Source: Boudabousia marimammalium (GTDB lineage: Bacteria; Actinomycetota; Actinomycetes; Actinomycetales; Actinomycetaceae). Taken from it: 64,000 nt of DNA. The stretch spans positions 124,386 through 188,385 of the forward strand of contig NZ_MPDM01000003.1 of the NCBI RefSeq assembly GCF_001936115.1. Direction: 5' to 3'. Below the pieces are notes generated by a model. The model did not search any database, was not told the DNA's origin, and saw only the letters and a list, made by a program, of their open reading frames with translations. Below are positions 53,615 to 64,000 of the stretch, piece by piece (position 1 is the first letter of the stretch; each line of letters begins with the position of its first letter). A program made the position numbers and the translations under genes.

Positions 53615-55624
53615 TTATCCCGATTCGCCCGCTAGATTCGCGACGATACTTTCTGCCAAGGCAGGGCCGATACCTGCCACTTCCTGTAGCTGTTCAACGC
53701 TAGCTAAACGTATCTGCTTCATGGAAGCAAAATGCGACAAAAGGGCTTTTTGACGCTCCGGACCAAGACCAGGAATCTGATCCAGCACAGACCGAGTCAT
53801 CGCTTTTCCCCGGCGGGCGCGATGCTTGGTAATAGCGGCACGGTGCGATTCATCACGAAGATGCTGCAACAGGTAAAGAGCAGGTGAGCTCCGCGGCAAA
53901 ATCAAAGGAAAGTCATCGTGGGGAACCCAGACCTCTTCAAGACGTTTTGCGAGGCCGACCACAGGAATGCTCAGCCCGATGTCCTCTACCACCCGTTGCG
54001 CGGCATTAACCTGAGGTAGTCCCCCGTCAATCACCAACAAATCTGGACGATAAGAGAAACGCCGCGCCTTCCCAGTCTCTGGATCAACCGGACCAGAACG
54101 CAGCGGTACACCGTCCTCATCTTCGCCCTCTTGATCTTGCTCCTCAGCTATCAGTCGGTTTAAGCGCCTCGTCAATACCTCTGCCATCGCTTCTGTGTCA
54201 TCCTTAGCGCCGCTACCTTGGTGCCCGCGAATATTGAAAGTACGATACTCGCTCTTTCGAGGCATCCCATCCTCAAAGACCACCATGGAAGCCACCTGAT
54301 AAGTCCCCTGAGTGTGCGAAACATCGAAACATTCAATTCGTAGCGGCGCCTGCGACAAACCCAAGGAATGTTGGAGTTCTTCCAAGGCCTGCGTGCGCCT
54401 CGTCATATCACCAATTCGCTTCGCTTTATGCAGGCGCAGATTCTCTGCAGCATTTTCTTTGGCCCGTTCCAAAAGGGCTCTCTTCTCCCCTCTTTCCGGA
54501 ACCAGAATCTGCACCTTGGCCCCTCGCCTCAACTGCAGCCAGCTTGCCACAATGGGTGATTCCTCCCAGAGGTTCTCCACCAATACGAGAGCGGGCACCT
54601 CTTGGGTTGATAGGTGCTCTACATCATCAACGCTGGCTGGTTGCTCTTTCAACCGTTGCGCCCTCGTCCCGGCTGGCACCTCTGGCAAGTCCCCGTAAAG
54701 ATGCTCCAGAGCACGCGAAACAAAGTCGCCCAGTTCCTGATCACCCGGGCGTTCAACTACCCAGCCACGGACGCCGCGAATCCGGCCGCCGCGAACGTGC
54801 AACACGTAAACTGAGACCTCAAGTTCATCTGACTCGACGCCAACTACATCAGCATCCACCCCGTCGGAGACCACCACGGTATTGCGTTCAAGCACAGAAT
54901 TAAGTGCCGCAATCTGGTCACGAATCCGTGCGGCTTTCTCATATTCTAGGGACTTTGCGGCGGCATTCATTTCAGCTTTTAACTGGCTTAACACGGGGCC
55001 GGTACGCCCCGACATGAAACGCACCAGTTCTGAGGCTAGTTCGCGATGTTCCTCCGTGCTAACTGCACCCACACACGGAGCCGCACACTTTCCGATATGT
55101 CCTAATAGACAGGGCCTACCGCTGCGTTTGGCCCGAGAAAACACGCCTGCAGAACAAGTCCGCACGGGATACATTTTGAGCAGTAGTTCTAGCGTGTCAC
55201 GAATCGCTTTAGGTTGCGGGAAGGGGCCGAAATAGACCACACCCGGTTTCCGGTTCCCCCTCATCACGAGGGCGCGCGGATACTCTTCGTTCATAGTGAC
55301 CGCAAGATAGGGAAAAGACATATCATTGCGGTTATACATGACATTGAAATGCGGAGAGAATTCCTTAATCCAGGAATACTCTAGGGTCAGCGCTTCGAGT
55401 TCCGTAGCCACTACCGTCCACTGCACAGAATGCGCTGAGAACACCATCTTTCGGGTCCTGCGATGCAGCCGGTCGGGATCTTGAAAGTAGGAGGATAACC
55501 TGGCGCGAAGGTTCTTCGCCTTGCCCACATAGATGACCCTCCCCTGTTCATCGCAGAAACGATAGACACCTGGGGACGCAGGGATGTCACCAGTTGCAGG
55601 GCGATATGATTGTGGGTCTGACAC
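53615..55624 (-). CDS. uvrC: Excinuclease ABC subunit C
   Basis: A 669-residue nucleotide-excision-repair nuclease. The N-terminal GIY-YIG domain has PGVYRFCDEQGRVIYVGKAKN. A UVR motif lies at about residue 205 (EKAARIRDQIAAL). The RNase-H-like endonuclease has IECFDVSHTQG and LLVIDGGLPQVNAA. Two helix-hairpin-helix motifs close it (IPGLGPERQKALL, VAGIGPALAESI). The GTG at 55624 (SDPQSYRP follows) gives the family N-terminus. It has no ribosome site. A TATCAT 6 bases upstream hints at a leaderless transcript, but no -35 box is clear. Confidence 0.95.
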   Translation of the reverse strand: MSDPQSYRPATGDIPASPGVYRFCDEQGRVIYVGKAKNLRARLSSYFQDPDRLHRRTRKMVFSAHSVQWTVVATELEALTLEYSWIKEFSPHFNVMYNRNDMSFPYLAVTMNEEYPRALVMRGNRKPGVVYFGPFPQPKAIRDTLELLLKMYPVRTCSAGVFSRAKRSGRPCLLGHIGKCAAPCVGAVSTEEHRELASELVRFMSGRTGPVLSQLKAEMNAAAKSLEYEKAARIRDQIAALNSVLERNTVVVSDGVDADVVGVESDELEVSVYVLHVRGGRIRGVRGWVVERPGDQELGDFVSRALEHLYGDLPEVPAGTRAQRLKEQPASVDDVEHLSTQEVPALVLVENLWEESPIVASWLQLRRGAKVQILVPERGEKRALLERAKENAAENLRLHKAKRIGDMTRRTQALEELQHSLGLSQAPLRIECFDVSHTQGTYQVASMVVFEDGMPRKSEYRTFNIRGHQGSGAKDDTEAMAEVLTRRLNRLIAEEQDQEGEDEDGVPLRSGPVDPETGKARRFSYRPDLLVIDGGLPQVNAAQRVVEDIGLSIPVVGLAKRLEEVWVPHDDFPLILPRSSPALYLLQHLRDESHRAAITKHRARRGKAMTRSVLDQIPGLGPERQKALLSHFASMKQIRLASVEQLQEVAGIGPALAESIVANLAGESG

Positions 55625-55829
55625 GCTTATATGATACCCAACCAGTCGCGTTTCCCTCGGGCCGAGTAGCCGCTGGCGAACATGCGCAAAACTGAGAGTA
55701 TACGCATTAGCGTGCAAGCAGTTTCACATCTTTCAACTAGAGGCGACATATGTTAAAGAAATAGCAAATTATTCTTGAACCAAGTACTATTTCGTAGTAG
55801 AGAACAACGATTTTCGAAAGAGGGCTCAA

Positions 55830-57254
55830 ATGTTTGAGACTGCGCAAGACGCAATGGAGTACATTCGGCAAGAATCAGTAGAGTTTGTGGACGTTCGTTT
55901 CTGTGATCTCCCTGGCGTGCAGCAGCACTTCACCATCCCGGCTCAGACCTTTAACGAGGATGTATTCGAAGATGGACTCATGTTTGATGGTTCCTCAATC
56001 CGTGGCTACGCGGCCATTCACGAATCCGATATGTGTTTGATGCCTGATGTTACCAGCGCATATATTGACCCCTTCCGCAAAGCTAAGACTCTGGTTTTCA
56101 CTTTCTCAGTAGTTGACCCCTTTACGAAGGAGCCTTTTAGCCGCGACCCACGTCAGGTAGCCGCAAAAGCTGAAGCCTACCTACAGTCCACCGGCATTGC
56201 TGATACCTGCTACATTGGCGCAGAAGCCGAGTTCTATCTCTTCGATTCAGTTCGCTACCAGACCACCCCGAATCAGTCTTTCTACGAACTTGACTCTCGG
56301 TCTGCCCCTTGGAACACCGGCGCGGACGAGCCAGGCGGCAACAAGGGATACAAGACTGCAGTAAAGGGCGGCTACTTCCCCGTGAGCCCATCAGATCAAT
56401 ACGCTGATGTGCGCGACCGGATGGCTAGGTACATGGCAGAAACCGGTTTGATTGTCGAACGAGGTCACCATGAAGTTGGCGCCGGTGCGCAACAAGAAAT
56501 CAACTACCGTTTCGATTCCTTGCTCCGCGCTGCCGATGACATGATGAAGTTCAAGTACGTAATCAAGAATGCAGCTTGGGAGGAAGGCCTCACCGCTACT
56601 TTCATGCCGAAACCACTGTTTGGGGATAACGGCTCAGGTATGCACCAGCATTTCTCCCTCTGGAAGAACGGCAAACCCCTTTTCTACGATGAAAATGGTT
56701 ACGGAGGCCTGTCCGATACTGCCCGCTATTTTATTGGCGGTCTCCTAGCTCATGCCCCTGCCCTTTTGGCTCTTACGAACCCGTCTATTAACTCTTTCCG
56801 CCGGCTAGTGCCAGGTTTCGAGGCACCCATTAATCTGGTCTATTCTGCCCGTAACCGTTCTGCTTGCATCCGCATCCCGGTGACCGGCACCTCCGCCGCC
56901 GCCAAACGAGTCGAGTATCGCGTCCCGGACCCCTCGGCAAATCCATATCTGTCATTCGCTGCCTGTTTGATGGCCGGTTTGGACGGGATTAAGAACCGCA
57001 CTGAACCACCTGCTCCGATTGATAAAGATCTCTACGAGCTTCCGCCGGAAGAATACCTCGACATTGAGAAGCTGCCCTGGAGCCTAGACGCGGCATTGGA
57101 AGCTCTTGAAGCCGATCATGACTTCTTGACTGAAGGCGACGTATTCACCCCAGATTTGATTGAAACATGGGTGTCCTACAAGCGTGAGAAGGAAATCGCC
57201 CCGATGCGCCAGTACCCACATCCTTACGAGTTTGAGCTTTACTACAACCTGTAA
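55830..57254 (+). CDS. glnA: Glutamine synthetase, type I
   Basis: A 474-residue glutamine synthetase that assimilates ammonium. Motifs are [32 protein letters not shown], the ATP-site [20 protein letters not shown]-like stretch and [12 protein letters not shown]. Tyr402 in [10 protein letters not shown] is the adenylylation site, so the enzyme belongs to the GlnE-regulated GSI-beta type. ATG start with GAAAGAGG upstream. The 205-base gap to uvrC holds a possible TTGAAC -35 box near 55772 and no clear GlnR or AmtR box. Confidence 0.97.
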   Translation: MFETAQDAMEYIRQESVEFVDVRFCDLPGVQQHFTIPAQTFNEDVFEDGLMFDGSSIRGYAAIHESDMCLMPDVTSAYIDPFRKAKTLVFTFSVVDPFTKEPFSRDPRQVAAKAEAYLQSTGIADTCYIGAEAEFYLFDSVRYQTTPNQSFYELDSRSAPWNTGADEPGGNKGYKTAVKGGYFPVSPSDQYADVRDRMARYMAETGLIVERGHHEVGAGAQQEINYRFDSLLRAADDMMKFKYVIKNAAWEEGLTATFMPKPLFGDNGSGMHQHFSLWKNGKPLFYDENGYGGLSDTARYFIGGLLAHAPALLALTNPSINSFRRLVPGFEAPINLVYSARNRSACIRIPVTGTSAAAKRVEYRVPDPSANPYLSFAACLMAGLDGIKNRTEPPAPIDKDLYELPPEEYLDIEKLPWSLDAALEALEADHDFLTEGDVFTPDLIETWVSYKREKEIAPMRQYPHPYEFELYYNL

Positions 57255-57268
57255 GTTTTCGGAGGCAA

Positions 57269-57964
57269 ATGATGAGTTCCCGACCTGTCGCTGTCATCAC
57301 CGGAGCCTCAAGAGGTATTGGCGCGGCCATCGCTTTGGAGCTGTCACCTACCTACCAGCTGGTGCTACTGGGTAGGGACGAAGATGCCTTACGATCTGTC
57401 GCACAGAAATGCGAGTATGCGCAATACCACTGCTTGGATATAACCCATCCGCAGCAACTTGCTGAGCTTGCTGGTACTTTGCAGCGAGTCGACGTGTTGG
57501 TAAACAACGCAGGTGTGGCCCACTTCTCCCCAGTAGTAGATACCACCTGGGAGAATTGGCAAAGTAGCTTCACTGTCAACGTCTTTGCGGTTGCTCAGCT
57601 GACGGCCTTACTGCTCCCACAGCTACGCAGCAGCCACGGCGACATAATCATGATTAACTCAGGCGCTGGAAAGTTTTCTGGGCCGGGCATGGCTGTCTAT
57701 GCAGGCACAAAACACGCCCTCCATGCTTTGACCGTGGCATTGCGTGAAGAAGAGCGCGGGAAGGTCCGCGTCACGGCGATTCACCCGGGGCGAGTCGATA
57801 CTGATATGCAACGAGCACTGCAAGCAGGCAAGGCCTACGACAAATCGGAGCATGTATCGGTTCAGTCAATCGCCAAGGCGGTTCATTTTGCCCTAGAAGC
57901 TACCGACGAATGCACGGTTGAAGAGATCAATGTGCGACCAGTCGTCAAACAAGTCCACGGCTGA
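57269..57964 (+). CDS. Short-chain dehydrogenase/reductase
   Basis: A 231-residue NAD(P)-dependent oxidoreductase of the classical SDR type. The cofactor motif is TGASRGIGAAIA. NNAG follows, and the catalytic Ser and Tyr-x-x-x-Lys are in INSGAGKFSG and VYAGTKHAL. PG of HPGRVDTDM is typical. The substrate is unknown. GGAGG lies just upstream of the ATG, 14 bases after glnA, so it is probably co-transcribed with glnA. Confidence 0.9.
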   Translation: MMSSRPVAVITGASRGIGAAIALELSPTYQLVLLGRDEDALRSVAQKCEYAQYHCLDITHPQQLAELAGTLQRVDVLVNNAGVAHFSPVVDTTWENWQSSFTVNVFAVAQLTALLLPQLRSSHGDIIMINSGAGKFSGPGMAVYAGTKHALHALTVALREEERGKVRVTAIHPGRVDTDMQRALQAGKAYDKSEHVSVQSIAKAVHFALEATDECTVEEINVRPVVKQVHG

Positions 57965-57987
57965 TTCTCCGGTCTGTCACTTTCAGG

Positions 57988-60825
57988 CTACTTCTTTAGC
58001 GCCTCAATCAGGTACTGCCCGGTGTAGGACTCTGGCACTTTAGCCAAGTCCTCTGGAGTTCCGGTAGCCACAACCGTTCCGCCACCAGAGCCACCCTCAG
58101 GTCCCATATCAATCACCCAATCAGCGCACTTAATAACGTCCAGGTTGTGTTCGATTACGATCACCGTATTGCCTTTATCCACCAAGGATTGCAGCACCAG
58201 GAGGAGCTTACGGATATCCTCAAGGTGGAGGCCCGTGGTGGGTTCGTCGAGGACGTAGACGGAACGGCCATTAGAGCGTTTATGCAACTCGGAGGCCAGC
58301 TTGACACGCTGCGCTTCACCACCTGATAGTGTGGTCGCAGATTGACCCAATGTCACGTAACCCAAACCCACATTCACCAAGGTGTCTAAGTGGCGTTTAA
58401 TGGCGGGAATATTCTCAAAGAACTCGGCTGCCTCGCTAATCGGCATATTCAGCACTTCGGAAACATTCTTGCCCTTGTAGTTAACCTCAAGGGTCTCCCG
58501 GTTGTATCGTGCGCCGTGGCAAACTTCGCAGGGCACATACACGTCAGGAAGGAAGTTCATTTCAATCTTGATGGTGCCGTCACCCTTACAGGACTCGCAG
58601 CGACCACCCTTGACATTAAAAGAGAATCGCCCCGGGCCGTATCCGCGGACCTTTGCCTCGGTAGTGGAGGCAAACAGCTTTCGAACATGATCCCAAACAC
58701 CCGTATAGGTAGCCGGGTTAGAACGCGGCGTACGCCCAATCGGCGACTGATCCACATGCACAATCTTGTCAAGATGCTCAGTTCCAGTAATGGTCCGGTG
58801 TCGTCCTGGAACCAATCGTGCTCCGTTAAGCTGGCTGGCCAAAGAACGGTACAAGATTGTGTTCACCAAGGATGACTTGCCTGATCCGGATACACCCGAG
58901 ACGGCAACGAAACATCCCAAGGGGAAGGAAACATCAATATTTCGGAGATTGTTCTCCCGCGCACCTTTCACCACTAGCTTCCGTTTAGGATCGGGTTTAC
59001 GCCGCGTCTTTGGCACTGAAATGCTTTCACGTCCAGCCAGATATGCGCCGGTAATGGACTGCGGACAATCCAACAGCCCTTCCCGTTCGCCAGAATAGAC
59101 GATCTCACCGCCCTGCACTCCTGCTTTGGGCCCGATATCAACAATCCAGTCGGCATGCTCAATGGTTTCTTCATCGTGTTCCACCACGATAAGAGTGTTG
59201 CCAAGGTCGCGCAGGCGCTCCAGTGTGCCAATCAATCGGGCGTTGTCCCGCTGATGTAGACCAATCGAAGGTTCATCCAGCACATAAAGCACACCCACCA
59301 AGCCGGAACCAATCTGGGTGGCCAGACGAATCCGCTGAGCTTCACCGCCAGAAAGAGTGCCAGCTGAACGCGACAACGTCAAATAGGTGAGGCCTACATC
59401 CACTAAGAAACGCAAGCGTGCCCGCACTTCCTGCACAATTGGCGCCGCGATCTGTGCATCACGACCAGTTAGCTCCAGTTCATCAATGAAAGTTGCAGCT
59501 TCACTAATCGGCAAGTTAGAGAGATCAGCAATGGAGAGATCATTGACCGTGACCGCTAAAACTTCTGGCTTGAGGCGTGCACCCTTACAGGTGGGGCAAG
59601 GGATCTCCCGCATGAGAGACTCTAGTTTTTCTGCTGACCAGCTGGAGTCGGTTTCTTCGCGCCGACGTTCAATATAACGGATTGCACCCTCGAAACCTGT
59701 AGTAAAGCGCCGCTCACGCCCCCACCTGTTGCGATAGCTAACCTTTACCTCAAAGTCTTTACCGTAGAGGATAGTGTCACGTATCTTCTTCGGGAGTTTG
59801 CGCCACGGGGTATTCATATCGAAGCCAAGATCTTTAGCAAGGCTATTAAGAACCCGCTGATAGTACTTGTTGGCACCCGTCCAAGGGGCTACCGCACCCT
59901 CGGCCAAACTCTTTTCTTCGTCCGGAACCACCAGTTCAGGATCAACCTCAAGCTTCACGCCAATACCGCTACAGTCCGGGCAGGCACCATAGGGAGCATT
60001 GAAGGAGAAAGTACGTGGCTCAATCTCCTCCAGCTGAAGGGGATGCTCATTCGGACAGGAGCGTTTCTCAGAGAACGTGCGACTGCGTTTCGGATCTTCT
60101 GGGTCTAGGTCAACGAAATCCGCGATCAGCAGCCCATCGGCCAGCTCCAAAGCGGTCTCTACCGAATCATTTAACCGAGACCGAACCGAATCCTTAATCA
60201 CAATCCGATCGACCGTCACTGAAATATCGTGCTTAAGTTTCTTCTCCAAAACAGGAGGATTGTCTAGGCGAATATCCTCACCGTCAACCTTCGCCCGAGA
60301 GTGCCCCTTCGCCCGTAATTCATCGAATAAATCCGAATACTCGCCCTTACGACCACGCACCACCGGTGCCAGTAACTGAAGCCGGGTCCCTTCCGGGTAG
60401 GCCATCAGCCGGTCAACCATTTGTTCGGCTGACTGAGCGACGATTTCTTCGCCGCAGATAGGACAGTGCGCAATCCCCGCACGCGCGTACAGCAAACGTA
60501 GATAGTCATGCACTTCCGTTATGGTGCCGACCGTAGAGCGTGGGTTTTTGGAGGTAGATTTTTGGTCAATGGAAACCGCCGGGCTTAGTCCTTCAATGAA
60601 ATCAACATCAGGCTTGTCCATTTGACCTAGGAACTGCCGCGCATAGGAGGAGAGAGACTCAACATACCTACGCTGCCCTTCAGCAAAAATCGTATCGAAC
60701 GCTAAGGAGGATTTACCAGAACCAGATAACCCGGTAAAAACAATTAGGGAGTCGCGGGGTAGCTCTAAATCGACGCTTTTCAAATTGTGCGCGCGGGCAC
60801 CGCGAATAATCAGGTTTTCTCTCAT
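57988..60825 (-). CDS. uvrA: Excinuclease ABC subunit A
   Basis: A 945-residue damage-recognition ATPase with two ABC modules. The first Walker A is [15 protein letters not shown] and the second [15 protein letters not shown], with signature [12 protein letters not shown] and [12 protein letters not shown]. Zinc cysteines occur in CPICGEE, CPTCKG and CESCKGDG to CEVCHG. The ATG at 60825 ([15 protein letters not shown] follows) matches the family start. The longer frame from 60966 has no support. I see no LexA box upstream. uvrC is in the same window but a separate unit, and uvrB is not here. Confidence 0.97.
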   Translation of the reverse strand: MRENLIIRGARAHNLKSVDLELPRDSLIVFTGLSGSGKSSLAFDTIFAEGQRRYVESLSSYARQFLGQMDKPDVDFIEGLSPAVSIDQKSTSKNPRSTVGTITEVHDYLRLLYARAGIAHCPICGEEIVAQSAEQMVDRLMAYPEGTRLQLLAPVVRGRKGEYSDLFDELRAKGHSRAKVDGEDIRLDNPPVLEKKLKHDISVTVDRIVIKDSVRSRLNDSVETALELADGLLIADFVDLDPEDPKRSRTFSEKRSCPNEHPLQLEEIEPRTFSFNAPYGACPDCSGIGVKLEVDPELVVPDEEKSLAEGAVAPWTGANKYYQRVLNSLAKDLGFDMNTPWRKLPKKIRDTILYGKDFEVKVSYRNRWGRERRFTTGFEGAIRYIERRREETDSSWSAEKLESLMREIPCPTCKGARLKPEVLAVTVNDLSIADLSNLPISEAATFIDELELTGRDAQIAAPIVQEVRARLRFLVDVGLTYLTLSRSAGTLSGGEAQRIRLATQIGSGLVGVLYVLDEPSIGLHQRDNARLIGTLERLRDLGNTLIVVEHDEETIEHADWIVDIGPKAGVQGGEIVYSGEREGLLDCPQSITGAYLAGRESISVPKTRRKPDPKRKLVVKGARENNLRNIDVSFPLGCFVAVSGVSGSGKSSLVNTILYRSLASQLNGARLVPGRHRTITGTEHLDKIVHVDQSPIGRTPRSNPATYTGVWDHVRKLFASTTEAKVRGYGPGRFSFNVKGGRCESCKGDGTIKIEMNFLPDVYVPCEVCHGARYNRETLEVNYKGKNVSEVLNMPISEAAEFFENIPAIKRHLDTLVNVGLGYVTLGQSATTLSGGEAQRVKLASELHKRSNGRSVYVLDEPTTGLHLEDIRKLLLVLQSLVDKGNTVIVIEHNLDVIKCADWVIDMGPEGGSGGGTVVATGTPEDLAKVPESYTGQYLIEALKK

Positions 60826-60977
60826 CACCACGATTGTAAAAGTTTCTGCTCTCTTCTGCCCCTTGGCGGGCGTATTCTCCCCTATTAGCAATATTTGACA
60901 CGATCGAGAGCGCAGACCTAGACCGATTGAGTTTGCCTGCTCTTCCGCCTGCGCATTTTTGGGCATATCATATTGCT

Positions 60978-61271
60978 ATGTCTATTTACACAGTTGAGTA
61001 CCAGTACGATCCCACTAAAGCCGCTGAGATGGATGAGGTTCGCCCCGACCATCGCACCCATTTGCGTTCACTTCATGAGCAGGGGCTAGTTATTGCCGTC
61101 GGTTCTTGGCCGACTCCAGCACCAGGCGCATATCTGTTCGTAGAAGCTGAAAACGAAGGCCACGCGCTGGATATTTTGGCGGAAGATCCCTTCCTTGCCC
61201 ACGGTTTCATAGCGATGCGAACCGCGCATCCTTTCAATCTGGTAATCGGTGAACTCAAGCAGGACAAGTAA
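60978..61271 (+). CDS. YciI-family protein
   Basis: A 97-residue small alpha-beta protein of the YciI family (ferredoxin-like fold). The His-Asp pair typical of the family is in RPDHRTHLRSLHEQG, followed by GPW-like VGSWPTPAPGAYLF and DPFLAHGFI. The function is unknown. The ATG at 60978 has no ribosome site. A TATCAT 6 bases upstream suggests a leaderless mRNA. It diverges from uvrA across 152 bases. Confidence 0.85.
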   Translation: MSIYTVEYQYDPTKAAEMDEVRPDHRTHLRSLHEQGLVIAVGSWPTPAPGAYLFVEAENEGHALDILAEDPFLAHGFIAMRTAHPFNLVIGELKQDK

Positions 61272-61284
61272 ACCCAGTTTACTT
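61266..61284. terminator. Small hairpin between the YciI gene and the P-ATPase gene
   Basis: AAGTAAAC with GTTTACTT, an 8-base stem around CCA. It spans the stop codon of the YciI gene and lies 8 bases from the convergent P-ATPase stop. No T-tract follows, so it is a weak candidate. Confidence 0.4.
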
Positions 61285-61291
61285 AAGCCTC

Positions 61292-63769
61292 TCAGCCCAT
61301 CATGCGTGCAGCATGGTGGGCTGCGTATTTGGAGTGCCAACGCCCCAAAATTTCTAAGCCGGTGAAAGAACCAAGGACTAGAACGAGAGTCCAAACCCAG
61401 GCTGTCGGAGTCAGCCAGGCAAGTTGCATCAGCTGACGTAAGGCAGGCACTATCATCGTCACTGCCACTCCTGCGAGCATTGCGCCGAGCAGTACTTGAT
61501 GCCACCATTGCATCGGCCGTAACAGTAGTGAAAGCAGGTAGAGAGCGGTACTGATAATCACCAAAGTCGCCACGGTTTGCCCTTGACTGCTGGGGTTGAT
61601 GGCATAACCCAGTAAGGATGCGGTCGACATGATTAGTCCCGCGGGTACAGCCAAGGAAAGAGAACGGGGCAAGAATCCAGGCCGGTAGCGTTGCGCATTC
61701 GGAGCTAGGGCCACCACGAATGAGGGAATACCGATGGTTAATGAGCCTACGATGGTTAAATGACGGGGCAGGAAGGGATAGGCCCAACCCAGCAGTGCCA
61801 CCACAATAGCAATCACCGCTGCGTAGGTTGTTTTTGCGAAGAACAGCGAAGCTACACGTTCCATATTGGCAATAATTTTGCGGCCTTCCGCAACCACTGG
61901 GGGAAGAGCGCCAAAATCGCCGTTGAGCAAAACTAGTTGGGCTACCGCCTTGGTAGCGGCAGATCCGGAACCCATGGCAATACCCAAGTCTGAATCTTTT
62001 AGCGCCATCGCGTCATTGACACCATCCCCGGTCATCGCCACCGTGTGCCCTTGGCCTTGCAAGGCTTTGACCATGGCACGCTTCTGCTCTGGGGTGACGC
62101 GTCCGAAGACCCCGTTTTCTTGTACGGCTTTCGCGAATGCTGTTTCGTCATTAGGATTGGGTAGCTGGCGCGCGTCCACTGCGGGCATCGGCTGCTGGTC
62201 TTTCCCCGTGATACCTGCGCGCCTAGCAAGTGCTGCCACTGTGACGGGATTATCTCCGCTAATCACTTTCATCTCCACGCCCTGGCCACGGAAATACTCC
62301 ATGGTTGCGGCCGCATCCGGACGAAGCTCCTCTTCCAGCATGATGAGCAGAGAGGGTTCCATTCCTTCGGGTAAGCTCTCCTCCCCTGCTTCCTGTGAGG
62401 AAAAGGCAAGGACGAGGACGCGTTCACCGTTACTTGCCGCTGCTTCCACCCGGTCTAGCACTGTTTCAGCTTGCGGATATTTAGCTAAGACAATTTCGGG
62501 TGCTCCCAGCACCCAGGTACCCGATGTAGTTACACAAGCAGACCATTTTCGGCTCGAGTTAAAAGGAATCTCCCGCGTCACCTCGATTGCGGGGTGGCCG
62601 CCGAGGATTTCCCTGATAGCTTCAGCAGTGGCGTTCTCTCCCTCTGCCACTAAAGTCGCGAGGGCAGACTTTGCGTGACCGACGGTGATTTGATCTCCCC
62701 TAGCCCCGTTATGTAATGCAACTGTGTCATCCTCGGTTTTTACGTCTACCATCGGGGAAATCTTCCGCACCTTCACGGTGCCCGTAGTCAACGTGCCAGT
62801 TTTATCCGTACAGAGTACGTCCACTCGGGCCAGAATCTCCACTGCCGGAAGTTCTTGCACCAGCACCGATTTTCGCGCCAGAGTCGCGGCAGCCAAAGCA
62901 AAATTCACGGAAGTGAGCAGCACTAGACCCTGCGGGATCATTCCGACTACACCGGCAACCGCAAGAATTAAAGCCCTCGACCAATCCCAGCTATCAGAAA
63001 TCCTGACCTGCGACCACACGAGAACTAAAACCGTCGGAATGATTGCCCATGAGATCCAACGTAGCACGCGGTCGATGCCGGCGCGTAACTCCGAGTGAGA
63101 CAAGCTGAACTGTTTCACCTCACTGGCCATTTGCTCAGAGTAGAGCTCTTCCCCCACCGCCTGGGTGAGGAAAGTAGCTGAACCAAAAACAACCGACGTA
63201 CCAGCCAAAACCAAGTCACCCTCGGACTTGATTACCGGCACAGATTCACCGGTCAGCATTGATTCGTCGATCGCTAAACCCCTAGCAGCTAAAACCTGCC
63301 CGTCCGTGGGAATCTGCTCGCCCATACTAAGACAGACAATGTCACCCCAAACCACCTCTTCACGGGGGATTTCAAGCTGCTTCCCCTCCCGTAGTACCGT
63401 TGCTGTAGGTGAAGCCAAAATGGCTACCTTGTCCAGGGTACGTTTAGCTTTAAACTCAGCCACAATGCCAGTTAAGGCGTTAATCACCATCACCCCGCCG
63501 AAGAGCGCATCTAGAGGACTCCCAACGATAAGCACAAGAGTCATAGCTCCAGCAAGGATGCCGTTAAACAGAGTGAAAATATTCGCCGCAATAATCGACC
63601 AGACACTGCGGGAAGTACGTGCCTTAACTGCGTTTGAGAGACCTTGGTTTTGGCGAAAGGCTGCCTCCTGCAAGGACAGGCCTACATCCGGATCAGTGTC
63701 ACTCAATGAAGCAGTTTGCGAGGGAGACGGCTCACTAGGAGACAGATAAGAATGAAGTTTTGTGGCCAT
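61292..63769 (-). CDS. ctpE: P-type ATPase, CtpE-like cation transporter
   Basis: An 825-residue P-type ATPase. The actuator loop is LAIDESMLTGESVPV. The phosphorylation motif is DKTGTLT (about residue 319), and the hinge is TGDGVNDAMALKDSDLGIAMGSG. The membrane M4 segment reads GMIPQGLVLLTS, with Gln where calcium ATPases often have Glu. Ten membrane helices are expected, four of them in the last third. The arrangement is closest to M. tuberculosis CtpE, a calcium uptake pump. The substrate here is inferred. ATG start, ribosome site weak. Confidence 0.85.
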   Translation of the reverse strand: MATKLHSYLSPSEPSPSQTASLSDTDPDVGLSLQEAAFRQNQGLSNAVKARTSRSVWSIIAANIFTLFNGILAGAMTLVLIVGSPLDALFGGVMVINALTGIVAEFKAKRTLDKVAILASPTATVLREGKQLEIPREEVVWGDIVCLSMGEQIPTDGQVLAARGLAIDESMLTGESVPVIKSEGDLVLAGTSVVFGSATFLTQAVGEELYSEQMASEVKQFSLSHSELRAGIDRVLRWISWAIIPTVLVLVWSQVRISDSWDWSRALILAVAGVVGMIPQGLVLLTSVNFALAAATLARKSVLVQELPAVEILARVDVLCTDKTGTLTTGTVKVRKISPMVDVKTEDDTVALHNGARGDQITVGHAKSALATLVAEGENATAEAIREILGGHPAIEVTREIPFNSSRKWSACVTTSGTWVLGAPEIVLAKYPQAETVLDRVEAAASNGERVLVLAFSSQEAGEESLPEGMEPSLLIMLEEELRPDAAATMEYFRGQGVEMKVISGDNPVTVAALARRAGITGKDQQPMPAVDARQLPNPNDETAFAKAVQENGVFGRVTPEQKRAMVKALQGQGHTVAMTGDGVNDAMALKDSDLGIAMGSGSAATKAVAQLVLLNGDFGALPPVVAEGRKIIANMERVASLFFAKTTYAAVIAIVVALLGWAYPFLPRHLTIVGSLTIGIPSFVVALAPNAQRYRPGFLPRSLSLAVPAGLIMSTASLLGYAINPSSQGQTVATLVIISTALYLLSLLLRPMQWWHQVLLGAMLAGVAVTMIVPALRQLMQLAWLTPTAWVWTLVLVLGSFTGLEILGRWHSKYAAHHAARMMG

Positions 63770-63806
63770 CGCAAAGCAACTCTCTACCCTTAAGAAATGG
63801 ATTCAG

Positions 63807-64000
63807 TTACTGAGCTAGTTTACCTTGTTTTCGAGAGTAAATAAGGGAGGCCACCACAGTCGCGGACAATACCACGACAATAAAGATGAGTGAAAATTCT
63901 GTGGAAGGCTCCCATAGATGAGTCGGTTCTCCACCATTAATGAAGGGCAGAGTGTTCTCCGCCAAAGCGTGCAGAACCAGTTTCACCCCAATGAATCCCA
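63807..64000 (-). CDS. C-terminal end of a TerC-family membrane protein (partial)
   Basis: The minus strand gives 63 residues up to a TAA at 63807-63809. GFIGVKLVLHAL, ENTLPFINGG and a last membrane helix (SLIFIVVVLSATVVASLI) match the C-terminus of TerC/Alx proteins, which are linked to manganese and membrane-protein metal supply. The start lies beyond the window. Confidence 0.88.
   Translation of the reverse strand, partial: GFIGVKLVLHALAENTLPFINGGEPTHLWEPSTEFSLIFIVVVLSATVVASLIYSRKQGKLAQ

Noticed and set aside
58390-58875. A 161-residue frame antisense to uvrA
   Set aside because: It mirrors the uvrA coding frame and shows no domain or ribosome site.
61086-61787. A 233-residue minus-strand frame over the YciI gene and the P-ATPase end
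   Set aside because: It crosses two clear genes and a gap, and its composition is that of a shadow frame.

Overview
The window looks like a chromosomal segment of an actinobacterium of moderate GC content, most like the Actinomycetaceae (the Actinomyces, Varibaculum, Mobiluncus group). The order rests on marker genes: GarA and FtsR-type MerR regulators, RbpA, WhiA next to RapZ and UvrC, PafB/PafC, HelY, a PriA without helicase motifs, and an EF-P with the actinobacterial PGKGP loop. The genus is an inference from gene content. I see no rRNA, tRNA, CRISPR array, insertion sequence or prophage. About 56 protein genes are packed with short gaps, and no stretch longer than 300 bases lacks a gene or a named regulatory element.

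Layout. 1-2093 (+): the end of a DUF881-like gene, then garA, ftsR and a second MerR gene. 2110-4014 (-): an NCS2 purine permease fused to an OHCU-decarboxylase-like domain, divergent from rbpA (4254, +), which has a SigR-type promoter. 4668-13384 (-): an FMN riboswitch, ribX, ribY, pafB, pafC, a small membrane protein, helY and lnt. 13472-22584 (-): pyrR, gmk, rpoZ, coaBC, metK, priA, fmt, rsmB, rpe. 22640-33748 (-): DUF948, alaS, ruvX, mltG, aroE, a prepilin peptidase, aroC, aroKB, a degenerate shikimate-kinase-like gene, efp and nusB. 33846-47733: rpsD and rarA (-), an MMPL-like membrane protein (+), a Sua5/YciO protein and aspS (-), an MFS transporter and deaD (+), xerD (-) and tkt (+). 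47889-55624 (-): uvrC, rapZ, whiA, gap, pgk, tpiA, secG. 55830-64000: glnA and an SDR enzyme (+), uvrA (-), a YciI protein (+), a CtpE-type P-ATPase and the end of a TerC protein (-).

Working together. Most genes serve core processes: the shikimate pathway, lower glycolysis, translation, nucleotide supply, envelope assembly and DNA repair. Two points stand out. Where Mycobacterium tuberculosis has riboflavin synthesis genes after rpe, this genome has an FMN riboswitch and a riboflavin uptake pair, which suggests import in place of synthesis at this locus. Beside the fused shikimate kinase/dehydroquinate synthase lies a second, intact shikimate-kinase-like gene whose P-loop and glycine triad are replaced, so it is probably a pseudoenzyme. 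The permease-OHCU fusion with altered catalytic positions is the third unusual protein.
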